This document shows positions 27,041 through 31,049 of a DNA stretch of 31,049 bases, one piece after another. The stretch's first letter is position 1. The number at the start of each line of letters is the position of its first letter. This DNA is from a virus. The notes under the pieces are model-generated. The model did not search any database, was not told the DNA's origin, and was given only the letters and a program-made list of their open reading frames with translations. A program made the translations under genes and the position numbers. The stretch lies in IMG/VR virus record IMGVR_UViG_3300044970_000297, positions 1 to 31,049 of that record; one strand, written 5' to 3'.

Positions 27041-28923
27041 TATCGTGTTATTTCTCGTTTAGGTTGCGGATTGCTTGGTAAAAAACCATAATTAGGCATA
27101 TCAACAGGGCGCTTACTTACTAACTCCGAATTCTTTACAACGTATCCAAGTTTTTCGGCTTTCTTTACCGCAACTTGTTTTAATTCTTTGCTATTAACAT
27201 CTATTGCTTTACCGCTAAATGTAGCGTAAACCCTTTTATTCCAGCGGTGGTGACAATTTCCACCGCCTTTATAAAACCAAATAGAATACGTATCTGCACC
27301 TCGAGGTCCCCAACCTTCATTTACTACTTGCGAACCCATCTTTATAATGTCTTCTTTACGGTAAATCTTATTCGCCGCCATCATTTCACGACAAAATTCA
27401 CGTTCGGCATCTTTAGCACCAGCGTAAACGTATCGAGTTATGAATTTAATACCTTCAATTACTTCGTCTTGCTTACTTGAAATATTAGGTCTATTATCGC
27501 CAGTTGAAACTAAGTTTACTATTTTGCTTAAAAACGATTGTTTAGGCTCTTTAGAAAGCGTTTCATTCTCTTTGTCGTCCGAATCATAATCTACTTCGTA
27601 TTCGTCTATTAGAATCGAATTTTCGGGTTCGTCTTCGCCTAAATTAATTAACGCTTCAGCTATCTTAAAATCTTTGCTTAATAGTTCAGGCGCTAAATCG
27701 TTACCGCCTTGTTCAGGGGGTAAACCTACAATACTACGAATTTCGTTAGCCGTTAACGTTTCAATTACTTTATTCGCTACTAAAGGACTTAAATTATTTA
27801 TTGAATCTAATAAACGTTTCTTATCGCTATTAGTTGTTAAATCTCCAGCCGAATCCAGCGGGTTTAACGTTTCAAAATACATCTTTAAAGTAATTCCGTT
27901 ATAATGTAGAATAGTTTCAAATGAATCTATAATTTGATCTTGAATAGGTTTTACAACCATGTTTTCAAATAACACTTGGGCGTTGCGTAATTCATCAGCA
28001 TTCGAACTAAAACCATTTGCCGAACCTAAACCGAAAAGAAGTGGCGAAGTAACGTTATGCGCTAACATAATTTTCTTTACGCATTCCTCACTTAATGAAT
28101 TATACAAGTCTGGAGCATCGTTAACGGGCATTGTGTCAACCGTTGTTTTGCTTTCTTGGTTATTATTAAATCCTATAATTACCTTTTCACCACGTGGTCC
28201 CGTTAATTGGCTTTTTACTTTTCCAGTAATAATTTGTTGTTGTTCTTCAGTTGGTACCCCGTTATTAAAGTTAATTACAACCCGTCCAGCGAAGCCTTTT
28301 TGAACTTCGTTAATTAAATAATCAGCAATTTCTTCTTCTAACTTTGCATAAGGTAACCCTCCCTGATAATCAGGCAAAGCGTAGTATTTCATTCCCACCG
28401 CGTACGGCTTAGAATAAAGTATTTCTATTTGTTCATTTGAATATCCGAAAGCTGGTATTCTTTTAGGTGCGTATTTCTTAACGTCCAACCAATTATCTGA
28501 ATAATAATAACCTTCTATTTCTCCGTCTTTATTGCACTTTTCTGCACGTAATAAATTAACTGGTATATGATAAGCCTTTAAAATTCTTTTGTGGTCTTGT
28601 GAGTAATGTATTTGCATTGCAAATTGACCAAACATTTTTCTATCCAGTACTATTTTACGAATACAATCAGCATGAAATAAAGCCATCATTTGAGCGTACT
28701 CATTAGGCTTTTTACTTGCATCTAACGCACTCAACCCACGACCGTAAATTAAACGACTTACATTGTTTATTACCGAGCTATTAGTAGTTGAATTAACGTA
28801 CCTATCAATAATAAACTGAAAGTAATTGTTATCCTCGCCAAACTCAACCCAAGCATCTCTTTTCGACTCTTGAATTACTGGCGTTGTATAAGAACTTAAT
28901 TCTAAAACGTGTATATTACTCAT
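27040..28923 (-). CDS. Portal protein with MuF-like C-terminal domain (627 aa)
   Basis: The portal is the 12-fold DNA gate of the head. Residues ~1-430 are portal-like: WVEFGEDNNYFQFIIDRYVN (26-45), IYGRGLSALDAS, FALQIHY-like FGQFAMQIHYSQ, and a long helical wing (LSEECVKKIMLAHNVTSPLL). The last ~150 residues are a separate domain with REFCREMMAANKIYRKEDI and YKGGGNCHHRWNKR, resembling MuF/gp7-like morphogenesis proteins. A fused portal-MuF gene explains the absence of a separate MuF. It overlaps the 110-aa gene by 8 bp. Confidence 0.85.
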   Translation of the reverse strand: MSNIHVLELSSYTTPVIQESKRDAWVEFGEDNNYFQFIIDRYVNSTTNSSVINNVSRLIYGRGLSALDASKKPNEYAQMMALFHADCIRKIVLDRKMFGQFAMQIHYSQDHKRILKAYHIPVNLLRAEKCNKDGEIEGYYYSDNWLDVKKYAPKRIPAFGYSNEQIEILYSKPYAVGMKYYALPDYQGGLPYAKLEEEIADYLINEVQKGFAGRVVINFNNGVPTEEQQQIITGKVKSQLTGPRGEKVIIGFNNNQESKTTVDTMPVNDAPDLYNSLSEECVKKIMLAHNVTSPLLFGLGSANGFSSNADELRNAQVLFENMVVKPIQDQIIDSFETILHYNGITLKMYFETLNPLDSAGDLTTNSDKKRLLDSINNLSPLVANKVIETLTANEIRSIVGLPPEQGGNDLAPELLSKDFKIAEALINLGEDEPENSILIDEYEVDYDSDDKENETLSKEPKQSFLSKIVNLVSTGDNRPNISSKQDEVIEGIKFITRYVYAGAKDAEREFCREMMAANKIYRKEDIIKMGSQVVNEGWGPRGADTYSIWFYKGGGNCHHRWNKRVYATFSGKAIDVNSKELKQVAVKKAEKLGYVVKNSELVSKRPVDMPNYGFLPSNPQPKREITR

Positions 28924-29248
28924 AAACTATAAATTCATTTGTGGTACTATTAGCAGTATATTGGTTTTTGTTTACTGAAAAACTCGAAACACTTTGATTA
29001 GTACAAAATATTCTATCCTTATAAACTACCGTAGCACCGTTAATAAATACCAAATCGTAAAAATGATTTTCTACTAAATTAAATTCAGCTTCAAACGTAT
29101 CGTAATATTCCCCTTGTGTGTAAGTGTAACCCGTTATTTCAGTTGTTACGTTCGTTTGATCGTCCGTAATTGCTACATAATCAAAAACTTTACTTCGTGG
29201 TATAAACACAAAGTCTTGGTCATTTGTCGAAGTAGTTAGAATAATCAT
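28916..29248 (-). CDS. Beta-rich structural protein upstream of portal (110 aa)
   Basis: An all-beta protein (FVFIPRSKVFDYVAITDDQT near the start; FYDLVFINGATVVYKDRIFC around 62-81). I know such proteins next to portal or adaptor genes in Bacteroidota phages, annotated as hypothetical. It lies behind the second capsid-region terminator, with no promoter recognised in the 92-bp gap, so it may depend on read-through. Likely a minor virion or connector protein. Confidence 0.68.
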   Translation of the reverse strand: MIILTTSTNDQDFVFIPRSKVFDYVAITDDQTNVTTEITGYTYTQGEYYDTFEAEFNLVENHFYDLVFINGATVVYKDRIFCTNQSVSSFSVNKNQYTANSTTNEFIVYE

Positions 29249-29286
29249 ATATTATAAACGATTAAAGGTCGATTTTGTCCTTAAAC

Positions 29287-29311
29287 AAAAAACACCTACC
29301 GAAGTAAGTGT
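29287..29311 (-). terminator. Terminator after the tail tube gene, UUCG tetraloop
   Basis: The minus strand has stem ACACTTAC / GTAGGTGT (8 pairs, one G-U) closed by a TTCG tetraloop in the very stable C(UUCG)G context, followed by six T. On the plus strand the stem has a C-A mismatch, so it is built for the minus-strand RNA. Partial termination here would make capsid and tail tube far more abundant than portal. Confidence 0.8.
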
Positions 29312-29340
29312 CTTTTGCGCAAGTATATAGAAGAAAGAAA

Positions 29341-29913
29341 TTATGCAGTAACTATTTGTGCGTCTACTCCAGCGCCATCTTCAAACAAAGTTTTCAATTG
29401 TGCTTCAGTTGAAACATCAAGGAAATTAGCAGGCGAAACTTCCATAGCTTCAAATGTTAAATTATATCCGTTAAAATCGCCAAGGGCAGATCCCGAAGAA
29501 ACGGTCCCAGCTGTCACGTCAGCGCCCTGCGTTAAGCCCATCAAGAAGAATTGGTCAGTCATTGTTCTAACTACAATTCTTGGTCTACCATAAGCCAAAA
29601 GTTTAACGTTTTTATGCGTTGTAACGTCTTGTCTTTTTAATTGAATAGTAAGTGTTTGTTGAAAGAAAGTAGTACCGTTATCGCGGCTTGAATTAATTGT
29701 AGTTTCAAAACTATTAGCACCTTTTAATTCGTATTTATACAATTGTAAAGCACCAGCATTAATTGGCGTCCAGTCATTAATTTCGTCAGTTCCTGAAACA
29801 TACGTAACGCTATCGGGGTTTAAGTCATCGTAGTTTATAAAGTAAATCGCTTTCAATCCTGAAACCGAGTCTTTACATTGTTCTATTCGACCGTTTGTTA
29901 TATCACAACTCAT
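29341..29913 (-). CDS. Putative major tail tube protein (190 aa)
   Basis: The start MSCDITNGRIEQCKDSVSGL with a following YFINYDD is a pattern I associate with tail tube proteins in Bacteroidota phages. The remainder is beta-rich (FETTINSSRDNGTTFFQQTL, about 69-88, then VKLLAYGRPRIVVR, GYNLTFEAMEVSPANFLD), consistent with a tail tube fold. It sits right after the capsid gene between two terminators, implying high-level synthesis expected of a tube subunit. Alternatively it could be a capsid accessory protein, since the other tail genes are far away. Confidence 0.6.
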   Translation of the reverse strand: MSCDITNGRIEQCKDSVSGLKAIYFINYDDLNPDSVTYVSGTDEINDWTPINAGALQLYKYELKGANSFETTINSSRDNGTTFFQQTLTIQLKRQDVTTHKNVKLLAYGRPRIVVRTMTDQFFLMGLTQGADVTAGTVSSGSALGDFNGYNLTFEAMEVSPANFLDVSTEAQLKTLFEDGAGVDAQIVTA

Positions 29914-29937
29914 TTTATTTATTTTTTAAAGTTTAAC

Positions 29938-29967
29938 AAAAAAAAAGGTGGTGTATATTGCACCACC
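29938..29967 (-). terminator. Terminator between capsid and tail tube genes
   Basis: A perfect 7-bp GC-rich stem, GGTGGTG / CACCACC, with a 7-nt loop is followed by nine T on the minus strand. No promoter is visible before the next gene, so leakage must supply the downstream head genes. It probably tunes major capsid protein above the rest. Confidence 0.85.
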
Positions 29968-29988
29968 CTTTATTATAGTTTATGTTTT

Positions 29989-30954
29989 TTAGTTAGCCGA
30001 GTTAACGATTCCGTAAGTAACTAAGTCAGAAGCAAAACCGTATTTCGCATCAGCAGTAAATCTCATTACTACACGTACATTTTGCGAACCGTCTATATCT
30101 CCCATATCAATAACTTTAACTTCGTTCATGTCATTCATTAAACCAGTCGCAAAGTATAAGTTAGAAGTTTGAGAAAGTAAAGCAGTGTTTGAAGCAAGTC
30201 CGTTAGCTAAGAATATTTTAACACCGTCAAAATACAAGTCATTCAATACTTGGTTGTTTCCTTTGTTGTCATAACCGTTAGCGCCTTGACCTGAAGCAGC
30301 GAAGCCACCTAAAGCACGAACGTAAGCTCTATAAATGTTATTAGAAACATAAAGAGTTAAATCTTCTTTACCGTACAAAGCAGCTGGCAAAGCGTCAACG
30401 ATAGAACCTAATTGAGCAACTACGTTAGTAGCGTCAACAGTAGTACCCGCAATTTCTTGAGCAGCTGGTAAAGCAGCATCAGTAGTTAATTGTGTCATAA
30501 TACCAGCGAACTGTCCAGCCGTTGCGTTAACACCTCTCCAAATTGAAGTTTCCATTCCAGCAGCAACTTTTTCAGCAGCGTGAGCGATTAAGAAATCAGC
30601 AAAAGACTTCGGCAAAACGTCGAATGCAGAATATCCCATTTGAATAGCGTCCCAGTCTTGTCTAAAATCACTTTTACACAATTGTAAGTTAACTTGAAAA
30701 GATTCAGGTTGAAGAATTCTTTCAGTTAAAGTTACTGTAGAAGTAGGGTCAAAATCACAAGTAGCGTTTTTGATAATGTCATCAGTTGCAACTCTTTTAA
30801 TTACTTGTTTGTACTTTACATTCGGGTATATTGTAATACCATTTTTCTCCAAGGTTGGAGCGCTTAACAAAGCAGCAGCGATATATTTTCCAGCGAACTC
30901 ACCAGCATACGTAGTTGTAATACTTTGAGTAGTTGATAGGTTAATTTTTTCCAT
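29989..30954 (-). CDS. Major capsid protein (321 aa)
   Basis: This is the main shell protein. It begins MEKINLSTTQSITTTYAGEF and shows features of Bacteroidota phage HK97-fold capsids: a spine-helix region (FADFLIAHAAEKVAAGMETS, about 137-156), GRVNATAGQFAG-like WRGVNATAGQFAGIM, an axial-domain part (LTLYVSNNIYRAYVRALGGF) and an end VRVVMRFTADAKYGFASDLV. The codons look enriched for GC- and alanine-rich sequence compared with neighbours, fitting high expression. The preceding genes are scaffold and decoration protein across the junction; a strong terminator follows. Confidence 0.88.
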   Translation of the reverse strand: MEKINLSTTQSITTTYAGEFAGKYIAAALLSAPTLEKNGITIYPNVKYKQVIKRVATDDIIKNATCDFDPTSTVTLTERILQPESFQVNLQLCKSDFRQDWDAIQMGYSAFDVLPKSFADFLIAHAAEKVAAGMETSIWRGVNATAGQFAGIMTQLTTDAALPAAQEIAGTTVDATNVVAQLGSIVDALPAALYGKEDLTLYVSNNIYRAYVRALGGFAASGQGANGYDNKGNNQVLNDLYFDGVKIFLANGLASNTALLSQTSNLYFATGLMNDMNEVKVIDMGDIDGSQNVRVVMRFTADAKYGFASDLVTYGIVNSAN

Positions 30955-31049
30955 TTTTATTTAGTTTTTTATTTTATTTATACTACGGTTAAAGTAATTG
31001 CACCAGCAGAAGTACCAAGTCCGAAAACATACCAGTTTGTTCCGTCACC
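30923..31049. repeat. Terminal identity, right copy
   Basis: Identical to 1-127. It ends the linearised circular genome and repeats the capsid gene start and the end of the 140-aa gene. Confidence 0.93.
30978..31049 (-). CDS. Duplicate 3' end of the 140-aa gene (artefact of linearisation)
   Basis: This is the same gene as 56-478, cut by the window edge; its stop lies at 30978. It shows that the 140-aa gene precedes the capsid gene by 24 bp on the circle. It should not be counted twice. Confidence 0.9.
   Translation of the reverse strand, partial: GDGTNWYVFGLGTSAGAITLTVV

Noticed and set aside
1-31049. tRNA genes and CRISPR arrays
   Set aside because: No cloverleaf with T-loop/CCA features and no regularly spaced direct repeats were seen on either strand.

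Overview
The window is the complete genome of a small tailed phage (siphovirus-like), most likely infecting a Flavobacterium or close relative in the Bacteroidota. The first 127 bases are identical to the last 127 (1-127 = 30923-31049). The molecule is therefore circular or circularly permuted, with a unique length of 30,922 bp; the repeat looks like an assembly overlap. Host evidence: low GC, A-rich leaders without Shine-Dalgarno sequences, Bacteroidota-type promoters (TTG-N19-TAnnTTTG), and many small proteins of kinds I know from Bacteroidota phages. Every supported gene is on the minus strand, so the map is read from high to low coordinates and across the junction.

Layout in reading order. 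(1) Early region, 23.6 to 21.6 kb: a strong promoter at 23549-23579, then a dense run of micro-genes, several of them 31-56 aa and joined by ATGA overlaps. (2) Replication and recombination, 21.1 to 15.2 kb: DUF6291-like replication protein, DnaB-type helicase, small conserved proteins, NinG/Rap-like nuclease, ERF annealing protein, YqaJ-type exonuclease, a protein with an SSB-like tail, and a small HTH protein. (3) Regulation, 15.1 to 13.2 kb: a second strong promoter at 15083-15112, a small membrane protein, a phage sigma factor and two unknown proteins. (4) Packaging, 13.2 to 10.0 kb: ParB-like protein, C5 cytosine methyltransferase, TerS, TerL. (5) Neck and tail, 9.9 to 2.5 kb: a 241-aa protein, tail terminator candidate, gp10-like protein, two large tail-tip proteins, tape measure. 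(6) Head, 2.5 kb through the junction to 26.3 kb: XkdF protease, scaffold, decoration protein, major capsid protein, tail tube candidate, portal with a MuF-like extension, head-tail adaptor. (7) Fibres and lysis, 26.2 to 23.7 kb: two fibre-like proteins, holin-like protein, M15 endolysin, a repeat protein with an antimicrobial-peptide-like C-terminus, and a terminator.

No integrase, excisionase, partition ATPase, tRNA, CRISPR or reverse transcriptase was seen. A single small HTH protein is the only repressor-like gene, so a lytic life cycle is the simplest reading.

The most interesting signals are not genes. The leader of the replication gene (21140-21246) can fold into a promoter-proximal hairpin and a terminator hairpin whose loops are complementary over 8 nt. 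The same first loop can instead pair with the terminator's 3' arm, which is the logic of a riboregulator. A strand-polar 10-mer (TTCGTGTTTT) occurs 11 times in one orientation and in all reading frames. Two terminators follow the major capsid and tail tube genes and probably set protein ratios.
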